64,000 nt of DNA, taken from Nocardia salmonicida NBRC 13393. Lineage in GTDB: Bacteria > Actinomycetota > Actinomycetes > Mycobacteriales > Mycobacteriaceae. Every line of letters starts with the position of its first letter. The first letter of the stretch is position 1. Positions 8,637-16,648 of this stretch are shown one piece after another. The position numbers and the translations under genes were made by a program. Under the pieces are notes generated by a model. It ran no database searches and had not been told where the DNA came from. It worked only from the letters and a program-made list of their open reading frames with translations. The stretch covers positions 248,001-312,000 of the forward strand of contig NZ_BDBR01000004.1 of assembly GCF_001613085.1 (NCBI RefSeq), given 5' to 3'.

Positions 8637-9125
8637 GTGGCCATTCCCTCTCGGACGCGATCGGTCGCTCGACCAAGCTGGCTGAGCTGCACGCACACCC
8701 GCTTGCCGGGCCGTTCCGACCAGTCAGGCCGTGGTCGGCTGAACGCACGCACATGCCGCTGGGCGCGCGTCTGCTCCGGAGGCACATTAAGCCAGGACGG
8801 GGATGTATTCGGGGGTCCGGTTGTGAGGCAAAACGGGGTGCTCATGTCTGCCTCTGTCCGCCCGAAACTGCCCCTGTTGTGTCACCGCCGTGTCAATCAC
8901 CCCATGGGCCGAACCACGCAAGACCTGGTCCTGTTCTAGGCTGAGTTGTCGGCTTCTGAACGTCCGCTCATGCCGATGAGCGATCATCCTCCCGGGAGGC
9001 TGTCCGACAAGCGGTCAGCCCGACCTGTCGGACACCTCTCCTGCTGGACACGGTTTCTCGACACGTCTGACGCCATGCGGCGCGGGCCAGGTGACTCGCA
9101 GCGGTAGATAGCGGTGTTCTCACTC
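8637..9125. other. Gene-poor stretch beside mobile-element remains
   Basis: No gene is supportable here. A frame from 8633 overlaps the lipoprotein stop as ATGA and runs to 8944, but its composition after about 50 codons is unlike a protein. Near 9000 lie a 12-base palindrome (8988-8999) and an inverted pair TGTCCGACA/TGTCGGACA, possibly the end of the decayed transposon. Confidence 0.45.
9001..9034. repeat. Inverted repeat TGTCCGACA / TGTCGGACA
   Basis: Exact 9-base arms at 9001-9009 and 9026-9034 lie about 90 bases beyond the C-terminal end of the transposition-ATPase remnant. TGTC-initiated ends are typical of Tn7/Tn5053-like elements, so this may mark an old transposon end. No target duplication could be identified. 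Confidence 0.35.
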
Positions 9126-9555
9126 TCAGGTGGCGCCAATGACCAGTGTGCAGCGGGCGGTCTAACGACGTCGGCAGTGATGGTATGGAGTTCGTTGATC
9201 TTCAGAATGCGGTGGATCTGAGCGAACAATCGTTGCAGGAGACGGAAATTGCCGCCGGTTATGCGGGCGACCGCAGTCACGGCTTGGGCGTCGGTGAAGT
9301 TGTCGGGGTCGAGTTCGAGGCCGAGTTTGTGCCAGTGCCGGTTCAGGACGAAGGTGAGCTCTTCGCCGGTGAGAGGTGGCGGAGAGGCGTTCGGACTCGT
9401 CGATGACGACCAGCTCGATGTAGTCGGGCATCGGCCGTGGACGGGGCTGGGTGTCCACGTGCTGGTCGATACAGCTATTGACTCGGCTGTGCAGGCGTTT
9501 GAGGTCGTCGCGCAGTTCACGTGAGGCAGCCGCTACGGTGGGTGTAGAACACGGT
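9126..9555 (-). pseudogene. Remnant of transposition-helper AAA ATPase (TniB/TnsC type)
   Basis: Fragments of an ATPase that partners DDE transposases lie in different minus-strand frames. In order they are RTVFYT; then TVAAASRELRDDLKRLHSRV leading to DYIELVVIDESERLS (Walker B); then LTGEELTFVLNRHWHKLGLE and the sensor region ITGGNFRLLQRLFAQIHRIL; and finally CTLVIGAT before the stop at 9126. At least two frameshifts are needed, plus a deletion of several dozen residues between Walker B and LTGEEL. The Walker A region is missing. The gene is dead. Confidence 0.7.
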
Positions 9556-9839
9556 GCGCGAGCGCGACAGCGCGGGTGGCCGACTGGTCACCGTCGGCTG
9601 GCTGGACCCCCGGCCGGCGCCGTATCCCGCCGACCCGATCACCATGACCCGGTGCATGAGCTTCGAACACCCTCGATCCGGTGGTCGTGCGCCGTATCGC
9701 CGCATTTCTGACCGCAGGCATCCGCACCGGCGCACTGCGGCCCACCATCGACACCGCGTTCACCCTCGACGACATTGTCGCTGCCCACAAATACTTGGAA
9801 CAGGGACATCACACCGGCAAAATCGTCGCCACCATCTGA
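9554..9839 (+). pseudogene. C-terminal remnant of MDR-family (quinone/alcohol) dehydrogenase
   Basis: GGRLVTVGWLDPRPAPYPAD (from about 9570) and, after a frameshift near 9668, TLDPVVVRRIAAFLTAG followed by ALRPTIDTAFTLDDIVAAHK and GKIVATI are the last third of a medium-chain dehydrogenase. The N-terminal two-thirds are absent. The fragment begins where the transposition-ATPase remnant ends, which suggests that the insertion or a related deletion truncated it. Confidence 0.7.
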
Positions 9840-9907
9840 CCTGCCGTGGCCGAGTGCGCTTGCGGCGCTGCGCGGTCAGCGCCTCAGTGGCTGACCGTTC
9901 TGCTACT

Positions 9908-10744
9908 TCATTGCTCGAAGGGCAGCACCGCGGCCAGCGCGCGTAGTGCCGCGAGGTAGTCCTCGTTCAACGGCTGGATCGCGACATGATCGGCGCCCGC
10001 GTCCAGGTGCGCCACCAGTCCGGCTGCTACCTCGGTGGGTGTGCCGTGGACGGCGAGAGCATCGACGAGCCTGTCGCTGCCGGGCTTGGTGATGTCCTCC
10101 TCGGAGAATCCCAAGCGGCGCAGATTGCCCAGATAATTCACCAAACCCAGATACATCGACAGCGTGCCCCTGGCAATCTCACGCGCCCGCGCCACATCAT
10201 CGTCCAGGACCACCTTCTGCTCCGCGACGAGTAACGCGCTCCCACCAAGGGTTTCGCGGGCGATCGTGGTGTGTGTCGGCGGGGCGAGGTAGGGCAGAGC
10301 GCCCGCGGTCCGGTCTCGGGCGAGTTTCAGGACGCGGGGGCCGAGCGCCGCCAATGCCCTGCGCTCCTTCGGCACACCCGCCGCGTCGAGTTCGTCCAGG
10401 TAGGCCACGAGCGCGTCATACAGCTTGATCGCCTCCGTGCCGTTGGCCTCCCGATGGCCGACCCCGATGCCGAGCAGGAAGCGGCCAGGAAATCGCTGGT
10501 CGATCCGGTGAAAAGATTCGGCGACGATGTCCGCCGGTGCCGTCCAGATGTTCACGATGCTGGTACCGACAGTCAGCGACTCCGTCGCTTCCAGCAGCGA
10601 TTCGGTCACCGGCAGATCAGCGGGCGGCGAACCGCCGAGCCACAACGCGCTGTATCCCAATTCTTCGATCTCGCGGGCCGCCGCTGGGGTGGACCCCTTG
10701 TAATGCCGCCACACACCGAATTTTCCGAGATCATCACCGGTCAT
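9908..10744 (-). CDS. LLM-class F420-dependent oxidoreductase
   Basis: A 278-residue bacterial-luciferase-like protein. The TIM-barrel start GKFGVWRHYKGSTPAAAREI, GYSALWLGGSP, the TSIVNIW strand and FPGRFLLGIGVGH are family hallmarks (TIGR03620-like). It probably uses F420 to oxidise or reduce an alcohol or ketone. Start 10744 is the first in-frame start near the conserved N-terminus; GGGAGGAGG lies rather far upstream. It follows mpaB in the same operon with 53 bases between them. Confidence 0.88.
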   Translation of the reverse strand: MTGDDLGKFGVWRHYKGSTPAAAREIEELGYSALWLGGSPPADLPVTESLLEATESLTVGTSIVNIWTAPADIVAESFHRIDQRFPGRFLLGIGVGHREANGTEAIKLYDALVAYLDELDAAGVPKERRALAALGPRVLKLARDRTAGALPYLAPPTHTTIARETLGGSALLVAEQKVVLDDDVARAREIARGTLSMYLGLVNYLGNLRRLGFSEEDITKPGSDRLVDALAVHGTPTEVAAGLVAHLDAGADHVAIQPLNEDYLAALRALAAVLPFEQ

Positions 10745-10797
10745 GCCGAAGGCAACGCGGGCCTCCTCCCGACTATTCCGAGACCGACACCGACGTT

Positions 10798-11961
10798 TCA
10801 CAAGGCAGCTTGCACAACGGCTTCGGCGGCGACGGTCGATGGTGCTCGGGCGTCGTCGAGCAGCTCTCGAAAGCTCGCCCGGGTCCGGCTGGCCAGTCTC
10901 TGTTCGTCGCGCAGGCCCCATCGCCGCGCGACCTCGCCCGCCCGCACCGCGGGTCGCAGGAGCGTCGGTAGGTACTTCAGACTCGTGTTCGGCAAGCCGA
11001 GACTGTCGGCCACATCCTCGCCGGCCCATCGCCGGGTCAGTGCGTACAGCGTCGCGACGAGAGGGCGGGTGCCGATGCCGATCATCGACTTCGGCAGCAC
11101 GGTAGCCGGGTCGAAACCATTTTCGATCAACGCCTTCACCAGCTGTCGCGAATCCGCGTCGGCGGGTGTGTCCGTGAGGTCTTTGATCGCGATGATTTCC
11201 CTGGCACGTGCCGCGTTGTAGGGCAGCAGGTCGTCGGGTACGCCGAGCAGGTAGCCGATATAGCGCCACATATGTTGGATGTCATCGAGGTCGCGCTCGG
11301 TGAAGTGCACTCCCGCGTCGCGCATAGCGGCCAGCGGAATCGTCGAGAATTCCCCCGACACGCCGTAGGCGGTATCGGTGAGGTTGATCGGCACCCCCCA
11401 CGCCTCCTGATTCCATTCGCCGGACTGAAGAATGCGCTTTCGCACGCCGGCATGCATGAATCGGACGCGCACGGTCTCCCGAAAGCCTTCGCCGTTTCGT
11501 CGCAATGCCCCGGGTGACGTCGCCGCGAGAAACCACCGTCCGGTCTCCTGCATTCGTCGGCGAGACCGGTAGTTCAATTCGCCGGTGAAGGTGAGTGGTT
11601 TGACCCCTGCCCCCGATTGATATCCGGCCGCCAGGGCCGCGCAGTTGAAACTTAGCCCGATCCACAGGATCCCATTGCGCCACAACGCCGTCGAACCCCG
11701 CTCGAGCGCGTCCTCATCGAGCCAATCAGGGAGCTCGGCGATCGGCTCCAGCATGGTCGCGAGACTGTCCGGAACACCGGTTTCACCGTCGAGCCACGCG
11801 TTGACGGCGCGGAACGAGTGTTGCGGACTCGAGCCGAAGGAAGCGACCACCGCGTCGGCGAGCGAGTCCGCCTCTTCGAGACCCTGTTCCAACCGCCGCA
11901 CGAGACGAGGATCGAAACGGCTGTGCGCGAGGTCTCGGTTCAGAAAGCGCGTGGTCGTCAT
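10798..11961 (-). CDS. MpaB/Lcp-like oxygenase (DUF2236)
   Basis: A 387-residue protein of the DUF2236 family, which includes rubber oxygenase Lcp and fungal MpaB: haem b proteins that cleave C=C bonds. The conserved ETVRVRFMHAGVRKRIL supplies the family His and Arg/Lys residues, and WGVPINLTD, IGYLLGVPDDLLP and LYALTRRW are also typical. No signal peptide is evident, unlike secreted Lcp. The gene lies between tetR and an LLM oxidoreductase and is preceded by a palindromic operator, so expression is probably induced by its substrate. The actual substrate is unknown. Confidence 0.85.
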   Translation of the reverse strand: MTTTRFLNRDLAHSRFDPRLVRRLEQGLEEADSLADAVVASFGSSPQHSFRAVNAWLDGETGVPDSLATMLEPIAELPDWLDEDALERGSTALWRNGILWIGLSFNCAALAAGYQSGAGVKPLTFTGELNYRSRRRMQETGRWFLAATSPGALRRNGEGFRETVRVRFMHAGVRKRILQSGEWNQEAWGVPINLTDTAYGVSGEFSTIPLAAMRDAGVHFTERDLDDIQHMWRYIGYLLGVPDDLLPYNAARAREIIAIKDLTDTPADADSRQLVKALIENGFDPATVLPKSMIGIGTRPLVATLYALTRRWAGEDVADSLGLPNTSLKYLPTLLRPAVRAGEVARRWGLRDEQRLASRTRASFRELLDDARAPSTVAAEAVVQAAL

Positions 11962-11980
11962 GCACTACGCCGTTAACAGG

Positions 11981-12001
11981 GGTTAGACACGCTGTCCAAC
12001 C
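11981..12001. promoter_or_regulatory. TetR-type operator upstream of mpaB-like gene
   Basis: GGTTAGACA-CGC-TGTCCAACC is a 9+3+9 palindrome with one mismatch. It sits in the 48-base gap between the TetR gene and the mpaB-like gene. The position fits repression of an internal promoter for mpaB-LLM by the neighbouring TetR protein. The half-site TTGGACA recurs elsewhere in this window. Confidence 0.6.
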
Positions 12002-12009
12002 TCAAATAC

Positions 12010-12627
12010 TCACGCATGGAGGCTGTGCCAGATAATGGTCGTCAGCGCTCGGGTCAGGCGCGCACGTTCCTGCTCATCGCTGCCACCGATCATTCGGGAG
12101 CAGGTGCGCTCCACCATCCAGACCAGTGCCGAGGCGGTCTCGACGGCAGGCAGATCGCCGCGAACAGTTTCCCGCTGTTGAGCGAGTTCGATAGTGCGAG
12201 CGGATTCGGCGATGAACGCTTGCACGTTGTCCTCCATACGCCCGGCTACCTGGGCATCAGTGACAGCCGCATCCATGACCGCGGTGATCAACGGGTACTC
12301 GCGCGCGAATATCTCGACGAAATCGGCGAGGGCCGCTTCCAACGCGCCGCGATCCCCGGCGGCTCGCCACACTGCTGCGACACTCCCGGCCAACTCCGCG
12401 CGAACGTGATCGACAAGGCGCAGCGAGAACGCCGAGCGATCCGGAAAGTACAGATAGAACGTCGCACGTCCGATCGCCGCCGCCCTGACAATCCGCGAAA
12501 TGCTCAGATCGGCGAAGCGCGCACCGTCAGCGCAGAGATCCGAGACGGCCGCGATCAGCCGCCGTTCGACGTCCGGTCGCCGTTCATCACGGGATGCGCT
12601 TCCTGAAATTTCCGTCACGCGCTGCAA
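12010..12627 (-). CDS. TetR-family regulator
   Basis: A 205-residue TetR protein. The N-terminal HTH spans about residues 20-65 (LSISRIVRAAAIGRATFYLY followed by FPDRSAF); the C-terminal ligand domain is helical. The TTG at 12627 is chosen because GAGG lies nine bases upstream; GTG 12618 is an alternative. It heads an operon with the mpaB-like oxygenase and the LLM oxidoreductase and is the obvious candidate to bind the palindrome at 11981-12001. Confidence 0.88.
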   Translation of the reverse strand: MQRVTEISGSASRDERRPDVERRLIAAVSDLCADGARFADLSISRIVRAAAIGRATFYLYFPDRSAFSLRLVDHVRAELAGSVAAVWRAAGDRGALEAALADFVEIFAREYPLITAVMDAAVTDAQVAGRMEDNVQAFIAESARTIELAQQRETVRGDLPAVETASALVWMVERTCSRMIGGSDEQERARLTRALTTIIWHSLHA

Positions 12628-12793
12628 CGTAGCCCGCCTCGGTATGTCCGCGCCTACTGTGACACGTACGCACGCGTCGGGTATGCGCAGGTCCGACCTA
12701 GACTACTGCCGATCAGCTGGTGGGATCTCCTGGAGTTCTCGCTCTCGACAAGGAAACGAGGCGGGCGATGCGGTCGGGACCAAGGGTGAGTCG

Positions 12794-13906
12794 ATGAATG
12801 ACAGCAAGACGCTGCGGGCCTGGTGGGTGGACCCGGTCGACTACCGATGGCTCGTGCGCACCCTCGCGGCTCGATCGGCGCTGCTCCCGCTGAAGGTGCT
12901 GATCGGCCTCGCGGGAGCGACGATCGCGGTGATGGGCGCGGTGATCGCGGGAACACCGGTGGGGCCGCCCGGTCATCCCGGCGTCGCGTCGACAGTCGGA
13001 GTGCTGTCCGGAACCCTGTGGGCGCTGCGCTGGTGGCTGCTGCCCTGGCCGAGCAGGACCGAGTCGCTGGTGCTGATCGCCTGTGCCGATGTGCTGTTCA
13101 CGATGGAGTTCCTGCAGTTGCAGGATCGGCTGTTCGGGGCGATGGGCACGGTGCTACTCCTCGGCACCGGCAGCTATCTGAGCTTTTTCCACAACACCCG
13201 GGCGCTGGCCGTGCATTCGGCCTGGTCGTTGCTGTCGGTGCTGGTGTTGTCGGTGCGAATCGCCACCGGCGGCGGTGGCGTCCACCTGGCGGTCGCGGTC
13301 GCGCTGCTGCTCTCGTCGGTATTCATCGCGGTCCCCGCGTTCCAGTTCCTCTATTGGCTGTTGCGCACGGAATCGTTGTCGGACCCGCTGACCGAACTGC
13401 TGAACCGACGCGGCCTCGAGAACCAACTCCCGCTGCTGATGGACCGCAACCTCTCGATCTGTGTCATCTGTTTCGATCTCGACCGCTTCAAGAGTGTCAA
13501 CGACACCTGGGGCCACCGCATCGGCGACATCGTCCTGGTTCGGACGGCGCGGCGGTTGCGCGATGCGGCCGGTGAGACGGCGGTGGTGGCCCGTACGGGG
13601 GGCGAGGAGTTCGTGGTCGCAGTCCCCGCCGCCGCGGCTGCCGCGCGCGGCGAAGCCGAACGGTTGCGCTGTGCGGTCGCCGAACCCGCAGAGGCCGCGG
13701 TGGGGGTTACCGCCAGCGTCGGGGTGGCGGTGTTCGACGCGACAGCCTGTGCGCGATGTCCCCATCCGACTGCGGACCGGCTGCTGCAATCCGCCGACGC
13801 GGCGATGTACCGGGCCAAACAGTCCGGCGGGAATCTGGTCGTGGTCGACGAACTCACCCCGCCGCTGGATCATCACCACACGACCGATCCCGGAGACGAA
13901 AAGTAA
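12794..13906 (+). CDS. Membrane-bound diguanylate cyclase (GGDEF domain)
   Basis: A 370-residue protein with about six hydrophobic segments in the first 195 residues (for example VLIGLAGATIAVMGAVIAG and a Leu/Val-rich stretch near 160-190) followed by a GGDEF domain. DPLTELLNRRG starts the domain, FDLDRFKSVNDTWGH holds the metal and substrate Asp/Asn residues, and RTGGEEF (267-273) is the catalytic loop, an accepted GGEEF form. No RxxD inhibitory site is obvious. It likely makes cyclic di-GMP in response to a membrane or envelope signal. ATG 12794 follows AAGGGTGAG. Confidence 0.92.
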   Translation: MNDSKTLRAWWVDPVDYRWLVRTLAARSALLPLKVLIGLAGATIAVMGAVIAGTPVGPPGHPGVASTVGVLSGTLWALRWWLLPWPSRTESLVLIACADVLFTMEFLQLQDRLFGAMGTVLLLGTGSYLSFFHNTRALAVHSAWSLLSVLVLSVRIATGGGGVHLAVAVALLLSSVFIAVPAFQFLYWLLRTESLSDPLTELLNRRGLENQLPLLMDRNLSICVICFDLDRFKSVNDTWGHRIGDIVLVRTARRLRDAAGETAVVARTGGEEFVVAVPAAAAAARGEAERLRCAVAEPAEAAVGVTASVGVAVFDATACARCPHPTADRLLQSADAAMYRAKQSGGNLVVVDELTPPLDHHHTTDPGDEK

Positions 13907-13934
13907 GGGCGACCGGCCGTAGGCGCACAGGCCG

Positions 13935-14335
13935 TTGCGTCGATTCGGGGGCTCGGCGGTGCTGACCCCGTCGGTGGCCGGACTGCGGGGCGATGCAGGG
14001 AACTGGGCCTACGACGCGCGTCCAAAGGCGCGTTGATCAATCTGGTCCGCGCGGTCGCGATCGACTATGCGGCCCAGGGCGTTCGGATCAATGCCATCGC
14101 CTCCGGGCTCACCCGCACCGGTGTCACCGCAGGGGTCCAGCAGGACCCGGCGCTGCTCGCCGCGATCGAGCGCCGGATTCCGCTCGGACGATTCGCAGAG
14201 CCCCGAGAACAGGCCGAGGCGATCTGGTTTCTCGCCTCGCCCGCCGCCGGATACATCACCGGCACGACCCTCGTCGTCGATGGCGGCCTCGATGCCAACC
14301 TCGGCATATTGCCGCTACCTGGGCAGTCGTTCTGA
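13935..14335 (+). pseudogene. SDR-family dehydrogenase remnant
   Basis: A frame reading GGSAVLTPSVAGLRGDAGNW up to YDA continues, after a two-base shift, as SKGALINLVRAVAIDYAAQG and onward to the end at 14335. This is the catalytic Ser and YxxxK region plus the C-terminal half of a classical SDR. The N-terminal NAD-binding half is missing and the extra CG at 14019-14020 interrupts YDASK. The remnant starts about 30 bases after the GGDEF gene, so a deletion may have joined the two. Confidence 0.7.
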
Positions 14336-14487
14336 ACGAGGCTGCTCGCTGACGCCGATCTCGGCCACACGGTTCCATCGACTCGGGCGCTGTGCTGTGA
14401 TTGTCACCGGGAGGGCAACCATGCACAAAAAACTCTGTGGCCGGGTCAGGCGAGCGAGATCGCCGAAATGATCGCCCAGCGACTCCG

Positions 14488-14814
14488 ATGAACCCACCCG
14501 CCTCCTTCCCGCCGTCCGTTCTGCGCTGGGTAGTTCGGCCGATGGCCGGTGCCGTGGGTGCTGCCGCCGGGTTGGTCTGGTTGCGATGCATCTACGTTGT
14601 GCTCGCATTTCGCCTCGTGACCGACCCCGGCTTCGATCCCCACGGATACGGACTCGTCGCGGGAACCGTGCTGTCGGTGCCCGCCGCGCTCGTCACCGCG
14701 GTGGCTGTCCCCTTCGTTTTCGCTCGCCATCAGCGAGCGCGGGTCGCGCGGATCACCACACCGGTCCTGATCGCGATCACGGCGTTGCTGTGGGCCGCCT
14801 TCATCACGGCCTAG
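14488..14814 (+). CDS. Small integral membrane protein
   Basis: A 108-residue protein with three predicted membrane segments: GAVGAAAGLVWLRCIYVVLA, a second around GLVAGTVLSVPAALVTAVAV, and the C-terminal PVLIAITALLWAAFITA. I do not recognise the family. ATG 14488 overlaps the stop of a short upstream frame (ATGA). The ribosome site is weak. Neighbouring genes give no functional hint. Confidence 0.55.
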   Translation: MNPPASFPPSVLRWVVRPMAGAVGAAAGLVWLRCIYVVLAFRLVTDPGFDPHGYGLVAGTVLSVPAALVTAVAVPFVFARHQRARVARITTPVLIAITALLWAAFITA

Positions 14815-14877
14815 GGCCGAACTCGACGCCCTCGTCGACCGTGTACTGCGCACAGCCATCAAAATATGGACGTTAAA

Positions 14878-14901
14878 TTGGACATGTGTCTATACACTTG
14901 T
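14878..14901. promoter_or_regulatory. Shared bipartite operator, copy A
   Basis: TTGGACA-N9-ACACTTGT lies about 85 bases before the NTF2-like/mscR/LLM operon. The same 15 fixed bases with the same spacing occur at 21881-21904 before the aldehyde dehydrogenase operon. Copy A also contains a near-palindrome of the form ACAnGTGTnTAnACACnTGT, as expected for a dimeric regulator. Confidence 0.65.
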
Positions 14902-14985
14902 TCACACCGTGTGTACCGTACGTGCTATCTCTCGGACTCGGCGCTATGCGGTGCGGAGTCCGCTGTACAGATCGGAGCAATGTTC

Positions 14986-15537
14986 ATGCCCTTTCCCCGC
15001 GCCGAACTCGACGAAATGGTCCAACGGTGGTTGCAGGCGAACATCGAGTGCGAGCAGGCAGGTGACTGGCGGCCACTGGCTGAGTTCTATACCGAGGACG
15101 CCACCTACGGCTGGAACTACGGGCCCAAGCACGACTTCATGGCGATCGGGCGCACCGAGATCCGCGATTACGCGATCGGCCTGGAAATGGACGGCCTCGA
15201 TGGCTGGACCTACCCCTATCAGGCCTGGGTCACCGACGAGAAGACCGGCGACATGCTCGGCCTGTGGAAGCAGGTCTGCGAGGTCAAACGCGCCGACGGC
15301 ACGAACTACGCCCTCGACGGCATTCAGGGCAGCTGGTTCAAGTACGGCGGCGACTTCCAATGGAAGTGGCAGCGTGACTTCTTCGACTACGGCAATCTCA
15401 CCGTGCTGTTCACCGAGATGATCGCCAACGACGACCTGCCCGCCGGCGTGACCAAGCGCATCGAGCGCGTAGTGAACTCCAAAGGCAAGCTGCCCGGCTG
15501 GTACCGCCTGGGCGCCTCTCCGGTCCCCCTGTGGTGA
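14986..15537 (+). CDS. NTF2-like (SnoaL-type) protein
   Basis: A 183-residue protein with an NTF2/SnoaL cone-shaped fold signature: an initial helix ending [20 protein letters not shown], then [11 protein letters not shown] and repeated aromatic beta strands ([28 protein letters not shown]). Members are lyases, isomerases or accessory proteins in sterol and polyketide metabolism. ATG 14986 is chosen over ATG 14980 because GGAG then has an 8-base spacer. The stop is five bases from the mscR start, so the genes form one operon; the protein may serve the same pathway. Confidence 0.85.
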   Translation: MPFPRAELDEMVQRWLQANIECEQAGDWRPLAEFYTEDATYGWNYGPKHDFMAIGRTEIRDYAIGLEMDGLDGWTYPYQAWVTDEKTGDMLGLWKQVCEVKRADGTNYALDGIQGSWFKYGGDFQWKWQRDFFDYGNLTVLFTEMIANDDLPAGVTKRIERVVNSKGKLPGWYRLGASPVPLW

Positions 15538-15542
15538 ACGCG

Positions 15543-16628
15543 ATGACTGAAACAGTGCGGGGCGTTATCGCGCGCCGAGCCGGTGCCGAGGTGGAGATGG
15601 TCGACATCATCATCCCCGAACCCGGAGCCCATGATGTCGTCGTCAAGGTGCTGGCCTGCGGGGTCTGCCACACCGACCTCACCTACCGCGAAGGCGGGAT
15701 CAACGACGAGTTCCCGTTCCTGCTCGGCCACGAAGCAGCCGGGGTCGTCGATCGGATCGGCACCGCCGTAACCCATGTCGCCGTAGGCGATTTCGTGGTT
15801 CTGAACTGGCGTGCGGTCTGCGGGAGTTGCCGCGCGTGCCGTCGCGGCCGCCCCTGGTACTGCTTCGATACCTTCAACGCCGAGCAGAAGATGACACTCG
15901 CCGACGGGTCACCGCTCACCCCCGCACTCGGGATCGGGGCCTTCGCGGACAAGACGCTGGTGCACGAAAAACAGTGCACTGTCATCGATTCCACCACCGA
16001 CCCCGCCGTGGCCGGCCTGCTCGGCTGCGGCGTCATGGCCGGGTTGGGGGCCGCTCTCAACACCGGAAACGTCAGCCGTGGCGACTCGGTCGCCGTGATC
16101 GGCTGTGGCGGCGTGGGGGCGGCCGCGATCGCGGGGGCGCGCTTGGCGGGAGCGAGCACCATCGTTGCCGTCGACCGTGATCCGACCAAACTGACCGGCG
16201 CGACCACACTGGGTGCGACCCACACCGTCGATGCCGGAACCGAGGATCCCATCGAGCGAATCCGCGAGCTCACCAACGGTTTCGGCGCCGACGTCGTGAT
16301 CGATGCGGTGGGCCGCCCCGAGACGTGGAAGCAGGCGTTCTACGCCCGCGATCTGGCCGGAACAGTCGTCCTCGTCGGCGTACCGACGCCGCAGATGCAG
16401 CTGGAGATGCCACTGCTGGACTTCTTCTCCCACGGCGGCGCGCTGAAATCCTCCTGGTACGGCGACTGCCTCCCGGAACGCGATTTCCCGACGCTGATCG
16501 AACTGTATCGCCAACAGCGCCTGCCCCTCGACCTGTTCGTCACCGAACGCATCGGCCTGGCCGACGTCGAAAAGGCCTTCGAGACCATGAAATCCGGCCG
16601 CGTATTGCGCTCCGTGGTGACGTGGTGA
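15543..16628 (+). CDS. mscR: S-(hydroxymethyl)mycothiol dehydrogenase
   Basis: A 361-residue zinc-dependent MDR enzyme matching the mycothiol-dependent formaldehyde dehydrogenase family in length and sequence. It would oxidise S-hydroxymethyl-mycothiol, and may also act on S-nitrosomycothiol. The catalytic zinc ligands are in ACGVCHTD and LGHEAAG, the structural zinc site is [15 protein letters not shown], and the NAD-binding loop is [20 protein letters not shown] and [15 protein letters not shown] are very typical of MscR. ATG 15543 (MTETVRG) matches the known N-terminus. Formaldehyde or methanol release in the surrounding catabolic pathway would explain its presence. Confidence 0.9.
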   Translation: MTETVRGVIARRAGAEVEMVDIIIPEPGAHDVVVKVLACGVCHTDLTYREGGINDEFPFLLGHEAAGVVDRIGTAVTHVAVGDFVVLNWRAVCGSCRACRRGRPWYCFDTFNAEQKMTLADGSPLTPALGIGAFADKTLVHEKQCTVIDSTTDPAVAGLLGCGVMAGLGAALNTGNVSRGDSVAVIGCGGVGAAAIAGARLAGASTIVAVDRDPTKLTGATTLGATHTVDAGTEDPIERIRELTNGFGADVVIDAVGRPETWKQAFYARDLAGTVVLVGVPTPQMQLEMPLLDFFSHGGALKSSWYGDCLPERDFPTLIELYRQQRLPLDLFVTERIGLADVEKAFETMKSGRVLRSVVTW

Positions 16629-16648
16629 ACCGGAAAGAGTTGACACTC

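Noticed and set aside
10271..11221. Plus-strand frame (316 codons)
   Set aside because: It is antisense to the LLM and mpaB-like genes, which carry clear family motifs.
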